This document shows, in pieces, positions 31,063 to 42,969 of a DNA stretch of 64,000 bases (the first letter of the stretch is position 1; every line of letters starts with the position of its first letter). The translations under genes and the position numbers were made by a program. Source of the stretch: Diprion similis (lineage: Eukaryota > Arthropoda > Insecta > Hymenoptera > Diprionidae); NCBI RefSeq assembly GCF_021155765.1, contig NC_060112.1, forward strand, positions 1,364,001 to 1,428,000, given 5' to 3'. The notes below the pieces were generated by a model that did not search any database, was not told the origin of the DNA, and saw only the letters and a list, made by a program, of their open reading frames with translations.

Positions 31063-33220
31063 GATACACATATGCAAATATATCTGAATATCGTTAATTA
31101 ATATTATTTGAATATTGCTGAGTATGTTGGGTTTCTCGTGTGTATTATACATATAGAAATAGGTGTCGAAATGAGCTGCTGTTTGTTTAGCGCCACGCTA
31201 GCATGACTCGGTGAATAAATGTATAATATATAATAATAATAATAATTTATAGAGTTTAACTTATATTTTATACTTTATACGCATATAATATGTATACATT
31301 TTTTTTCTTATTTCACTCATTCTTCCTCGTTACTTCTGTCTCTTCATTTTGTTTTCTCATATTCTATTCTACTTTATATATCCGCCATAGTCACCTTAGT
31401 ATCGTATATTACCAAATTGCCAACGCAAAAATTTTCTGTCTTTTATCGTTTTTTGATTTTTTTTTCTTCATTTTAAATTTATACATCCAAAAATTCGCTG
31501 GGCTTTTATTACTAGGCTGTCACAGCAGCCCATAAATTAATAAATAAATAGAGGAACAACAATATTCAAACATTTTTTTTTCTCTTTCTTTCTCGCATCT
31601 ATAACAACATTATTAGAGTCTCTTGGGAACGTAACGCAACTAATGTATAACAATACAACCACGAAAACAAATAGAAGGCACTCTTATTTTTAACAAATTA
31701 TCAATTTCTTCGAAACGACCTAACGACTTTTAGGCCTTCGACACGTTGCATTATGATCGATCGTTTGTCGCGTTGTCAGTGCTATTTTTTTTTCCATTGT
31801 TTTCATTTTTTTTTTCCCCCCGTTTTCCTTATCTTATAAACGCTTGAATCTACACATCAAGTAGATCGATCGATCGATCGACTCATTTATTACCTTACCA
31901 TATAATATTTTATGTTACTAGTTATTTTTCTCAACATTTTTTTCGTAAACAGAGAGTAACAGTTCATACGCGACAATAGTAGATAATAACAAATTTCTCA
32001 ATACAGTTTGTAGAAATTCATTCTCATAACCGTAAGAGATTAGGAGTAGAATATCGGTCAACTTTTCTTCATAATATCATTATAATAATTTAATTATTGT
32101 TATTTGCTTGGAAGCTCACAGCCGACACATTTTTTATGGTATTTTTTTTTGTGTTTTTTTTTCATGTTTTTTTTTCCCCTTAGGTAATTTCATTATTCAT
32201 GTATATATTTTTGTTTATCTGTCTTCGAATTATTATTTCTTTTTCCCTTATCTTTCATTCCTACATTTCATTGTATAATTTAGTCACTCGGAATTAAGAG
32301 ATGATACATAGCACGTTTATTTACTATTTTTTTCTATCATTCCTTCCGGCTTTATATATCATTACCATTACCATTACCTTCATTATCATCATTAACGCTG
32401 TAACCGTCAAAAATTATTGTAAAATATTATTAATACTCATAAGATAATGAAATTCATGTTCGCTTCGATGTGAGGTGATGTGAGAGATGTGCAACAAGAC
32501 CTGGGATAGGGCTGAAAATAATAATAATAATTCCAGCTAGACTGCAAATACAGCTTTAATTCTCTTCATGATGGGAAAAGAAAAATATGTGGCAGTGCCT
32601 TGAGCAACCGTTATACGAATACTAACTCCACCATCTGTGTCTGTTGTTAATTATCTGTCCGTGTTTGTGTATAATGTATGTATGCGTGTAATAATGAGTA
32701 ATTATTATTATTGTTATTATTATTATCGTTACACCATTAATTAATATCCTTATTACACATTTATTTATTATCGCTTTTTTTCCCTCTTAATGCTTTTTCT
32801 GTATCCTTCTTTATATTCGTTTTTTTTTTTTTTCTATTATTACTTCAAAGGTATCTCTATTTAATTTTCTTATTATTATCGTTACAATCATTTTTTTTCT
32901 TCCTTTTTTTTTTTTTTTTTTTTTTTGAACACATGACCGATCGCTCGTTTTGTACGATTACAAATATTACTTACTTAGATCATACTACCGTTCTTCGTTT
33001 TATCTGTCTACTACAACTAGTCTAGCCTTGCTCGTGAGATTCGGAATTGCTGTCTTGTTTTTAAAGATGTTTTTAGATTTTTTTATATTCTTCTTCATCT
33101 GTCTTTCGAGCCTATCATGCATGCTTCGATTTATCAGATACCATACAACACTGTGGTATTCTAACTAACATTTACTTTTAGGTAAGTAAATGTACGAATG
33201 TATTTATGAATGTATGTATG

Positions 33221-33870
33221 TACGTTAGACTGGTCTTTATTTGCGGTTCGAAATTTTTTTTTATTGAGATACCTCCCAGATCTTTTCCAAATCATTAGAA
33301 AAAAAAATCTGTACAAAGTTTGAAGCCTCCACTTCGACTGGAACACGTGCCCCTAATCTGTAAAAGTTTAAAATGTAAAATACATGTAGATTTTATAAAC
33401 AGTTATTTAGTTTTGTATGACTGTGATATGAATTATTTGTTGTTGTTATAAGTTGTTCTTTATAATGATACGAACAAACCTTGAAAATATCAAAATTTTG
33501 TCATAATTTTGTAATATATCTCTTTTTATATAGAATCCTCACTTTTATTAGGCTTATACTATATAAGTGATCAATAACTATAAATTTTTTAAATTTTCAG
33601 GATTTGTTTCTGTCATTATAAGCAACAAGTCTGCCAAGGTTCAAATTGGTCCCTTAATTTATACCAAAGTCAATACAAAACGAAATAACTGGTTATAAAA
33701 ACTACATGTATGTTACATTTAAAACTTTCGGATATTATGGGCACTTTGTCCAGTCGATGTGGTGGCTTAAAACTACACACAGATTTTTTTTAATGATTCA
33801 AAACAGACATGGGAGGCATCCCAATAAAAAAAATTTCCGACCCTCAAACAGGGGACTACCCTAATGTACG
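33221..33870. mobile_element. MITE-like element, ~650 bp, diverged inverted repeats
   Basis: Left arm from 33221 (TACGTTAGACTGGTC, then GATACCTCCCAGATC, then GGAACACGTGCCC) pairs with a right arm ending at 33870 (GGGCACTTTGTCC, then GGGAGGCATCCC, then GACTACCCTAATGTACG) over roughly 140 bases at moderate identity. A TA dinucleotide flanks both ends, fitting a Tc1/mariner-like origin. No coding sequence. Confidence 0.6.
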
Positions 33871-34627
33871 TATAGAGACATGTATATAGGGTGTAACATA
33901 ATCGGGACGATTGATTCCATTAATTCAATACGCAAATAATACGGCTATCGATGACATGGAGACATGAGGACAAGCTATATGACGTTTCTTTCTTACTTCT
34001 TCGCGTTGAAGAATTTCTTTATAACATTGAACAAATCAATCGCATCGATTGCCTGTGCGCACATACACACACGCACACACAATATATACGAATACTAAAC
34101 TCACAATACATAGTGTGTGTGTGTGTGTAATCGAACTTTTTACTGCAATTATTACATGTCAAAACATTTCTTTCATGGTTTGCAAGTGATGAAATATTAG
34201 GGTATGTATTTAGCTGATTTTACAGCGGTGATTCATAAGTATTTATACCTATTCGTATTTTCGTATAATATGTAATAATATGCTATCTAATATATCATAT
34301 ATCATATATCATATACATATACATGCATACGTACACATATACATATGTATATATATTATCTCGTGTATATCGTATATATGTGTAATATATCGCATCTCTG
34401 AATATTGCATTTTAAATAATAATATATTAAATTAGCATAACTATTTGTATTATTGTATCTTATATATCTAGGACCTTTATTACATCCATATCTTTCATTT
34501 CTTATATATATGCATATACTTCTATATATCATTTTATTCCTTTCGTTTTTTTTTCTGCCAACGGTTCGTTATTAATAATTTTTCGTAATTATAAATATTC
34601 AACAACTTATACTGAGTGGGAGCTGCT

Positions 34628-34645
34628 TTGTGTGTGTGTGTGTGT
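34628..34645. repeat. (GT)n microsatellite
   Basis: Short uninterrupted GT repeat followed by an alternating purine-pyrimidine CGCG stretch. Similar GT tracts lie near 34109-34128 and 35230-35249. Confidence 0.9.
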
Positions 34646-35436
34646 CCGCGCGTGCGCGCATAGATATATATCGTTGCAAGGAATCGTTGAAAATAAATTT
34701 GGAATTTCGTTGTCTCACACTCGTGCTTTCCTATAAGGAATGAGCAAAGAGACCGTTGAGAGGATGACGAACATATCTACACGATACATCAAGAGCGTTC
34801 GAATTTTTTTTCAAATTTCAACCATGAACACGCAACATGCAGCACTTTAGAAAAAAATGCAAAAGAAACAATATTTGTAAAAAATAACATGCACCGCCTC
34901 GACGTTCGAGAAAAATTTAATCCCCCTGAATCTTTTCTACAACGGTTCGAGGAATGAGATAACGAAAATGAAAAAAACAAAATATGGTTCACGCCCGCGC
35001 GTCTTTGTTTCTTTCAAACCACAAAGTTTGTCATCAGCTTTTGAGATTGCTGAATGATTAGATATACAGAATACATAATTTATGTATGCGCGCGTACGCA
35101 CCCACACACACACATACATCTCTTATAGTTTTTATTAAATATTTCTTATTATCGCTATTATCGGTCTAGTTATTGATGTTATTATTATTCTTCTGTTAAT
35201 TAATATAGATTTTTTATATATATACACATGCGTGTGTGTGTGTGTGTATATTTATGTTGTCTTTAACCAGCTGAATTTTTATATAATTATTATATCTAGA
35301 TAACTAAGTGTCCAACTAACTAGCTGGCTAACGTATTTTATTCACTTACTTTATTTAGTCGGTTAATTACTTGCTCTTGATTAAACACTATCATACCACT
35401 GGTACAATCGAGGGGCAGATCTGAGTCGGGAAAGTG

Positions 35437-38400
35437 CTAAAGGCTCAATGCCTGCATTTGATGAGTGCAATCGCTGATTTGGTTTTGATCACCACCGGAA
35501 TGTCCCCCAGTGTGAGTGTTCCTCGGGGTACCAGGCGGGGTAATCGGCATGCGACCGACACCAGGCGGCGCGTCACCTGCTCCCCCCAAGCTATCGTCAC
35601 CAGATTTACTGCCCGACTGCATCATGCCGTTAGGCTTATACTTGTGCTGTCGCAGCATCGAGCTCTGTGCCGGAGCGGTTGAATATTTTTCTGAAGGCTT
35701 CCTCCCCGCTGGCAGAGGCGGTGCAACTGTGTACCGCCGCTGCGCCGGTTGTTGTTGATGTTGATGTTGATGTTGTTGTTGTTGTTGCTGCTGCTGCTGA
35801 TGTCCAGGCGTGTTGCTGGACGGCACAGTCGTCTGGTAACGGTTTTGAGCCGGAGCGTAGAACTGGACCTGAGGAACGGGAGGCGAAAGGTTTGGGAGAG
35901 GACGAGTCATGGGTGAGTAAGGGGCGGGTGGTGGACTGGACGACTTTTCGGAAACGATCGTCGTGCTCGAGGTCGTTGTAGTTTCTGTGGAGTTATCAAC
36001 GTTTTGCGAATCCGATTGCGCACCGTACTTTTCCCCGGTCTGACCGTTGCTACAGTTGTTATTGTCCAAGATCACCCGTTTAGCCGTGCCACTAGTCCGA
36101 CCCGCGGCGGCTTGATTTTTATGCGAATAATTTCTCGACGACCTCGAATTGTTACCGCCGCCCTCGAAATACTGATCGGTACCGTAGTTCTGATGACCGA
36201 CGGTCAACTTTTGAGATCCCGGATAATTCAGACCGTTCAAAACCACACCCGTCGTCGGACCAAACACCATTGACTTGAAAGAGCCGTATCCCGACCTTTG
36301 ACCTGAGAAGTAAGCCGCTTGGCCGGCGTTGGCGCACAATGATCGCTTGGCGAGTTGATGTTGAGGAGGAAAATGAGTCGTTGACAAAACGTTGCTTGTG
36401 AGTTTGTGAAAGTCCGACGCGTTCGCGTACTTCTGACCCTGCGTCGACGAACCGTGAAGCTTACCGTGATTGTGAACACCGGAGGATGAGGAGATCAATG
36501 CGATGCTCAAATTTTGTGACTTGACGTTATAGCTGCCCTGCGCCCCGGCTACGACCGCCTTCGAATAGTCGCGCTGATGCGAGACGATGCTTTGCAATTT
36601 TGGATTAACGGTGGACTGAACGGAGCGATGATGGTGGTGGTGGTGATGATGATGGGATGATGCAGACGTCGGCGTCGGCAGAAGGCTAGGACCTCTCGAC
36701 GAAGACGGATGATATTGAGATGACGAATGGGTGTGAGGAATGTAGACGGCTGCTGGATGATAGACAATCGTTCTACAGTGCATCTGAGCTACGCTACCGG
36801 CGTCGCCCGCGTCTGCGTTATCGCTTAAGCATGTCTGCGAACCGTGTAAATTGGTGGTATGAATCGCGACTGGATGGTGATAGCTGCCTGGATATCTATT
36901 AGTAATTGGGAATTTAATGGGCACCAAAGGAACCAGCGGTGTCACTGAACCAGACGTATCGCCGTGCTGCGGCTGTTCAGAGTGGCTTGACGTCGACCGA
37001 GAATCCTACGTTTTTATTCAATTTTTTCGTTAACTCACATCAGTTTTGTTCTCATTAATACAATTCATCTAGCGCTATAGAAATGACCTCTCATTTCATT
37101 CGTCATCAAGGTCCAACATGCTCAAGAAAAAAAAAACTGTCCAATCATCAGGGAATACTAAAGGTAAACAGTAAAATAGTAAAAACTTGCAAAAGTGTAT
37201 AGACAAGGAAATGACGCGTGAGGCAATTCTAAAACACTATCTTGTTCAATCTGCTACAAATCTTGAACGGTTATCTTACCTCCTGCGGCTGTGCCTGAGT
37301 GTCGTTTGATTGTTGAGATTGACATGAACCGTCCGTCGCGTACAACAGTAACTGCTGATCGGTGAGGCCTATCGAAGCGTGTGACGGCGGCAGAGGCGGA
37401 GGTCCAGCAGTGCACGAGTAGTACACGTGATCAAACTGTGACTGCGGAGGGCCGGCGGGTATCTGGGGATGATGATGAGGCGGCGGGGCTGCTGAGGTGT
37501 AAAAATGTTGCGGCTGCGGCGGGGCTGGAAGAGACGTGAGAGCAGGCGGAGGGCCAGCCGGTGGACTGGTAGCTCCGTTTGTACCGCCCCCGGAACCCGT
37601 TCCCCCGCCATTAGTAGTGCTCTGAGAGCTACTAGCCGTGTACAGGTACTGAGGCGCGCCGGCCGCCGTTGCCCCTGTGTAATATGGCTCGTACTGTAAG
37701 TATAAATAAATGTATTTCTCGGGGGAACACAATAGAAGTACTTGAGGAATATACACAAGCATCACAAGGATCGCTACGAACCTTCAATGAGTTCTGTACA
37801 TGGCATTGAACACTTGAAATTTTTCAACTTCGTAGCGACCCAGATTTCCTTGTTCATTTATCCCATTATTTATTCTATTAAGTTTTTGAGACAGTTAATT
37901 TGAAAAAAGATATCAAACTGTCGTTTGCTTTGGTCACATGCAACGTGAGATAAAGTAGAAGTGTACAATGGCAAATAATGTATTAAAATAATAACAAATA
38001 AAATATTGTAATTGTAGCTAATATGCATAGTTTTGCAAGATTGATCAAATTAACACCCCCCCCCAAAAAACATTTAAATCTTGCTTGATCGTTAATTGAA
38101 TGCGAAGGAAACAAAAAAATATTGAGTCAAGGCAGTTAAGTTGATGTACGATAGTGGTCGGAATATCTAAAACGAAACATAAGAAATCGTAGCTCGAATC
38201 TTTGCAAGATTTGTTATTTGACATTGGAGGAATAGTGAAATGTTGAAGTGAGAGTAAAAAACGATGTGTAACGAGAAGAAAAAAAAAAAAAATTTGATAG
38301 TTTCAAGACGAAGCAGTGTTAACAAGAGTTCGGGTGTTAGGAATAATGCGAAAATACTGAAATATTGCATTTCGAAGATGATTTAGGAATAAAAAAAAAA

Positions 38401-38966
38401 AAAAGTGAGTACGACCTACCGATGCAAAGACGTCGACAAACACGAAAAATCAATGATTATACACGCAAAAAAAGGATAGAATTTGCGAAATTAACATATT
38501 CACACAAAGTGATGCAGCGAGTGTAAACTAGTGATAACACACACGAAAGAAAGAAGCGGTACAGCAATGTTATTGAAAAAAATCGATTAAGCGGGACATG
38601 CTGATTAAAAATACGTGCAATGCCGCACCCTGTGACACAATGAATTCAGTAAAGAATATGCTGAGAGATTGCAATGCATGCTTGACACGTAGCATAGACC
38701 ATATACCTTCAGACCTCAATACTGTATAGCGTCGAGAAGGACGTAAGTGGGCAGTTGTTGAGGGTTGGGTAGAAACGCTGGTGGGATGCCTTCGCCCATC
38801 AGACCGTTTGTCTGTCAACCGTAACCGATATACCATACATATATATGCATATGTATATATATATATATATATACATATTGAGTGTAGTGCGGACGAAAGT
38901 AGAGAAAAAAATTTTCGTATACCAAAATATATCTCTTTCTTCTTCTTTTAATCTTCCGAGAGAGAT

Positions 38967-39001
<35 letters not shown>

Positions 39002-41269
39002 GAGAGAAAGAGAGAGAGAAAGGAGAGAAAGGGAGACAGAGAGAAAGATGGGTATGGTAATAGAGTACAATCTTCAAAAGAGACAATGTGCAGCCAAAAT
39101 ATCTTTGATGTTATTTTTTGTTCTCTCGTTTTTATGGTTTTATCGAGTCAGGTACTCTAAGTACAGATTTTCATTCACAGGGTGGCCACTAAATCTCCAT
39201 CTCAAAATCCCTTGGCTTTTCCAGTTTTTCCAGATAAAAATCTTGTAATTTTGACTGACCCATTCAAATTGAAAAAATTAGGTATTTTCCATATAATTTT
39301 TTTCTATGAAAGTATGAACTGTCATTGTCCCATCTAGCCGATGCACTCAATCATTTGTGAGGTAATATTTAGAAATATTCAAAATTTGAAGAGAACCTTT
39401 TGGTGATGGTAAAAAATTTATGTTCGATCTGATTTATCTAAAGCTTAAAAAAAATGGTGGACGTATTTGTATGAAAAAAGAATATAGCGAACCATTCTGA
39501 ATTTCCGCAAAAATCTATGACATTACCCTGACTATACATAATTTCAGAATTCTATGACATTTACAGCTTTTCCAGAATTGCCTGATAAGTGGCCACCCTG
39601 ATTTACCACAAGAAACTAGAAAATTCTGTTATTTCATGGAAAACTGGCTTACCGACATCGGCGTGTACTGGTATTGCTGCGGGACGTACAAAGAAGGTGC
39701 TGGGCACGGGTACATAACCGGAGCGAATGTTTGGTGTCCAGCGGTTGCTTGCGGCCCTAAAAAAATGAAACAAGTGCTTGGGTTCTAATTTAACTTCCCT
39801 CTGGAATATTCTCAACTTATAAACTTCGGGATGTGGCCAAAGAAGGTGAAACTTGTTTCACATCGATCTGGTTTCGCGAGTTACAAACACTTACCAAATA
39901 CACTGGTAGCTTGATATATGGTTGCAGGATCGGCGGGAGGTGCCACTGGAGTTGCAGGGGCTGGAGCTCCGGCATTGTAGAAAGTCATGCCGTTTTGGTA
40001 CGTTAGACCCATGCCTGAAAGCAAAAACGTTTTCAGGATTTCCAAATCATGAAAAATATCTCCCAAGAGATCGGAAAAACGTGGAACTACCGATTTGATT
40101 TACCGTTTGTGTAGTAATAGGTGTTTGTCGGTACTGCAGGGGGAGAGCCGGAACTACCGTCGTAAGATCGATTGAAAGGCTGTTTCTTTATTGCGGGAGC
40201 AATGTTGAGCTTTCTTTCCCTCAGCACGATGCATTCCGACTGTAAAACGGACGGATTTGTGCACGTGACATTGGGAAAAAGAAAAAATTCGCAATCGAAA
40301 TATGCTCTATCGCTGCGAATCTACCTCCTGTTGAAGTCGTTTAGCCTCCTCCTCCGTTTCAAAGGTGACGAAACCATATCCCTTGGAGACACCAGCTCTG
40401 TCCGAAATTATTTTAGTTGCCTTGACATTGCCATAGGTTGAGAATAACTGGGCAAGTTCTGCTTCGCTTGTGTTTGCCGAGATACCGCCGACGAAAATTC
40501 GGTTTGGGACTAGTGTGCCGTACTTAGGTGCTGCCATTGCAAGACTTGCTGCGGACGCAGGGCTGGAGGCTGGACTAGACCCCTCTGTACCCCCAGTCGA
40601 TGCTGAACTCTGAATAAAAACGAAAGAAATGGAATAAGAAAATTAAGTGAAGTCATTGAAGCCGTTGAGAATAGAAAAGCAAGATGGATTAATGATCCGA
40701 TTTAAAATTATGTCTCGCCCTTGTCTGACCTATGTCATCACAATATGTTCAGCCCTCAATTTTCGAGTGAAGACACTATAGAGGGGAAAAATAAAAATCA
40801 GCCAAACGATAATTAACGAGTCAACATCAATAGTCGGGGTCTGTACAGGAATTTCGTTATTCGACTTGCCATAACATTGTTACCTCAAAGAAACTGACGC
40901 TAGCCAAAGTAAGTGGATATCAAGTGATTGTAAAAATACACAATTCCCACACATTGCACATAGATATATCTGTATAAAAAAAAATATTGACACAATCGCG
41001 GTAGCACGAGTTTCTTGTTTTCCTTTTTTTCGAAGGGCATAAATTTGGTGTGACGGCACGGAAAAAAAAGGAGGATAAAGAAACATTCGATAATTCTATC
41101 AATCAATTGTGAAGAAATGTGAAGAAATGTGGAGGAAAAAAAAATAATACAAAAACATATCTTAAGCCAGTCAATCAATGGAAAATAGGTTTCGGTGATG
41201 AAACAATACTTTTCAACGTCAAATAATAAAAATCCCCGAGAGAAAATGTTGAAAAACTCGTCTCACCAT
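35437..41269 (-). CDS. boule: Boule (DAZ-family RNA-binding protein) with long C-terminal tail
   Basis: Germline RNA-binding protein that in animals promotes translation needed for meiosis, mostly in males. Coding exons in transcript order: 41269-41267 (the ATG alone), 40609-40325, 40239-40104, 40014-39895, 39756-39653, 37693-37280, 37005-35437; 876 aa. One RRM sits in exons 2-3: KYGTLVPNRIFVGGIS (RNP2), SKGYGFVTF (RNP1), then RKLNIAPAIKKQ, all hallmarks of Boule. Exon 5 has a DAZ-repeat-like stretch (YVPQQYQYTPMS). The last two exons add ~660 residues rich in Pro, Gln, Ser, Tyr and His with a Gln/His run near 35750-35800, far beyond the usual 230-300 aa of Boule. A methionine at 40537 is an alternative start. 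A stop-containing exon lies in the intron after exon 5 (separate entry). Confidence 0.9.
38707..38811 (-). CDS. boule: Alternative boule exon with in-frame stop
   Basis: Bounded by an acceptor (TTGACAG) and a donor (AAG|GTATAT). Joined in phase to the exon ending at 39653, it reads TNGLMGEGIPPAFLPNPQQL and on to a TGA at 38716-38718, 32 codons in all. The Pro/Leu-rich peptide suits a Boule C-terminus. Used as an exon it would give a short Boule of about 247 aa, the usual family size; if also spliced onward, the early stop would mark the transcript for decay. It cannot be read through into the next exon. Confidence 0.6.
38957..39050. repeat. Imperfect (GA)n/(GAAA)n microsatellite
   Basis: About 95 bases of GAGA- and GAAA-type repeats inside a boule intron. 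Confidence 0.85.
39178..39600. mobile_element. MITE with CAGGGTGGCCACT ends in a boule intron
   Basis: The ends are CAGGGTGGCCACT at 39178 and its exact reverse complement ending at 39600. The short pairing TTCCAG...CTGGAA follows on each side. Length 423 bp with no coding sequence. I could not see a clear target-site duplication, so the superfamily is open. Confidence 0.65.
40610..41266 (-). other. First intron of boule
   Basis: Separates the proposed lone ATG exon at 41267-41269 from the RRM exon. AT-rich, with no recognised element. Its donor GTGAGA directly follows the ATG. Confidence 0.45.
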
Positions 41270-42082
41270 CTTCCCGAGGATTCAGCAGTGTTTGTGTTGG
41301 TAGGCAGAAGTCCGAGATTATCGGGAGGTCCCCTGGCTTCGCGGGATGTCACCTGGATGCCCAGGGACTGCCAAGGACCGCTAGGAGGATTTCAAAAGGA
41401 CTCCCAGCCTCTGGCGAAGCTCCTGTTCTTCGCAGAACCTCCAAACACCACACAGAACCACTTTTACAAGATGGCGACCCGCGCGCCCACTTTTGATCAA
41501 TTTGAATCAAATGCGCAAAACAATATAAGCGGTGGTGTACTAAATCGTGTGAAATATTCGGAAACTTGAACCACCCTGTTGCACGATTGAAACTGAATTC
41601 ATCCTCATACCGTCGATAAATATTCAGATCGATTAATTTGGGATATTATCTTCTTTATTATGATTATTTTTTTCTTAGATATCTTTTTTCTCTTCGATTT
41701 GTTTTTGTGTCAGCCTTTACTGTACTGGCCTGCGCGAATGTGTATTATCGTCGATGCGTGCGTAAGTCATCTACACGTATGTCGTACGAACGTAAACGCG
41801 CACACGCCACTTTAAGAAAAATAGAATATTCGATTTTACGTCGACAGTAGAGCACGCGGGTGTATAGAGGAGAAAATTAATTGGTTACGTTCGACGTGAG
41901 ATAATTATACGCTAGTAATTGCTACCGAAATACTGTCATGTACGAAGTTATAAAATCTACGAATAGAAGAAAACAAAAAATAGGTAGTGTCATTGATGAA
42001 ATTTCGAAAATTCAACACGGCAGCAACTCCGCTAGATCCTACGCTCTTGTTCCAATTTGTAAATAAATTTTTCGATTGCTTG
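41270..42082. promoter_or_regulatory. Boule 5' UTR and promoter region
   Basis: Upstream of the proposed boule ATG exon. The sequence around 41270-41500 is richer in GC than its surroundings and includes AAGATGGCG near 41469, a motif common near metazoan transcription starts. Beyond ~41570 it is plain AT-rich spacer. Confidence 0.4.
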
Positions 42083-42092
42083 ACATAATACA

Positions 42093-42959
42093 CACGGACT
42101 TAGGAAATAGAGAGACGGAGCATAACGCTTGTGGGTTGAAGCGTTAGACGTAAGGGGGGAACTCACGTAGCGCCGCCTACTGTGAGCATGAACTATCCAT
42201 CAAAACAATAAAAACCACCGTGTCGAGCGAATTTCTAACCTCTCGAACACGAATAGAATAGTGAAAATGGTGCTATGGGTAGCGAAAAATTGTTTCAACA
42301 GATCATCGCATAAATCGGTACTCCAAAATAAAATCGAAAACAATAAAAAAAAATTACATCCCACAAGTTGGATGTTGACCATTCAGTTCAGTTGAAAATT
42401 AAATATCATGTAATAAATGTATAATGTATTACTGTACTACCTAGATATTACTCTAATCGATCTTTTAGATTCCCGAAAGATGTTACAATTCGACAGATGT
42501 GGCTCAATAATATGAGATTATTTGAAGCTTTATTACCACCCACTCTATTTCTGCGTTTGACTCACTTTTCAGAAGAAGCATTTGATAGGACATCAGTCAA
42601 TATGATTCAATTGAAACCAGGCAGTATTCCTCAGGTTAAAATAATATTTTGCCAACCACGAATATAATTGATTTCATATTATTTATGCATCTATTGACCT
42701 ATGAGTTTGAATTGAACAGATACAGTTGAGACTCTCTCCACGGACTCATCATTTTTCGCTACCGTTCTTTTATCCTATATTTCAGTAGTCAGGCACCCAT
42801 TGACACATCTTTGAATATAGCGCGCGAACTGCTCACAGGGCATGGCTGCCATGCGTGGTTGCATATCGTCTGTGTGCTATTCCCCCCTTCCGTCCCGCGC
42901 GTCACTCCATCGCCCACATTATTAGCTTATGCTCCGTCCCTTTATTTCCTAAGTCCGTG
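42093..42959. mobile_element. Non-autonomous TIR element carrying THAP-domain remnants
   Basis: The terminal inverted repeats are 33 bases with 31 matching: left 42093-42125 starts CACGGACTTAGGAAATA, right 42927-42959 ends TATTTCCTAAGTCCGTG. The 10-base sequence ACATAATACA lies directly outside both ends (42083-42092 and 42960-42969), a clean target-site duplication. Inside, on the + strand, are two fragments of a THAP zinc finger. THAP domains sit at the N-terminus of P-element-type transposases, whose insertions make 8-base duplications; the 10-base repeat could be 8 plus two chance matches. No transposase catalytic region is present in the 867 bp, so it could only have moved with help from elsewhere. 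Confidence 0.85.
42267..42634 (+). pseudogene. Decayed THAP zinc-finger sequence (two exon-like pieces)
   Basis: Piece 1 begins with an ATG at 42267 and reads MVLWVAKNCFNRSSHK, which matches a THAP start (M-V-x-C-x4-C-x-N-R) except that the first zinc Cys is Trp (TGG, 42276-42278). Piece 2, from an acceptor-like TTTTAG at 42463-42468 to a donor-like CAG|GT at 42634, reads FPKDVTIRQMWLNNMR, then LTHFSEEAFDRT and QLKPGSIPQ. These are the conserved FP..., W, HF..F and L.PGA.P positions of THAP. The Cys expected three residues before the HF is Arg (CGT, 42554-42556), one transition from TGT. Two of four zinc ligands are lost, so it should not bind zinc. I could not join the two pieces in phase with good splice sites. 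Confidence 0.7.
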
Positions 42960-42969
42960 ACATAATACA

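Larger units (their letters stand above)
23601..35436. other. Gene-free AT-rich region between P5CDH and boule
   Basis: About 11.8 kb between two converging genes. Apart from the possible long P5CDH 3' UTR at the left and the boule 3' UTR at the right, it holds inverted-repeat elements (listed separately), TA and GT microsatellites and poly(T)/poly(A) runs. Open frames are short and none resembles a known family. From about 28.7 to 35.4 kb the sequence is mostly low-complexity AT. Confidence 0.55.
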
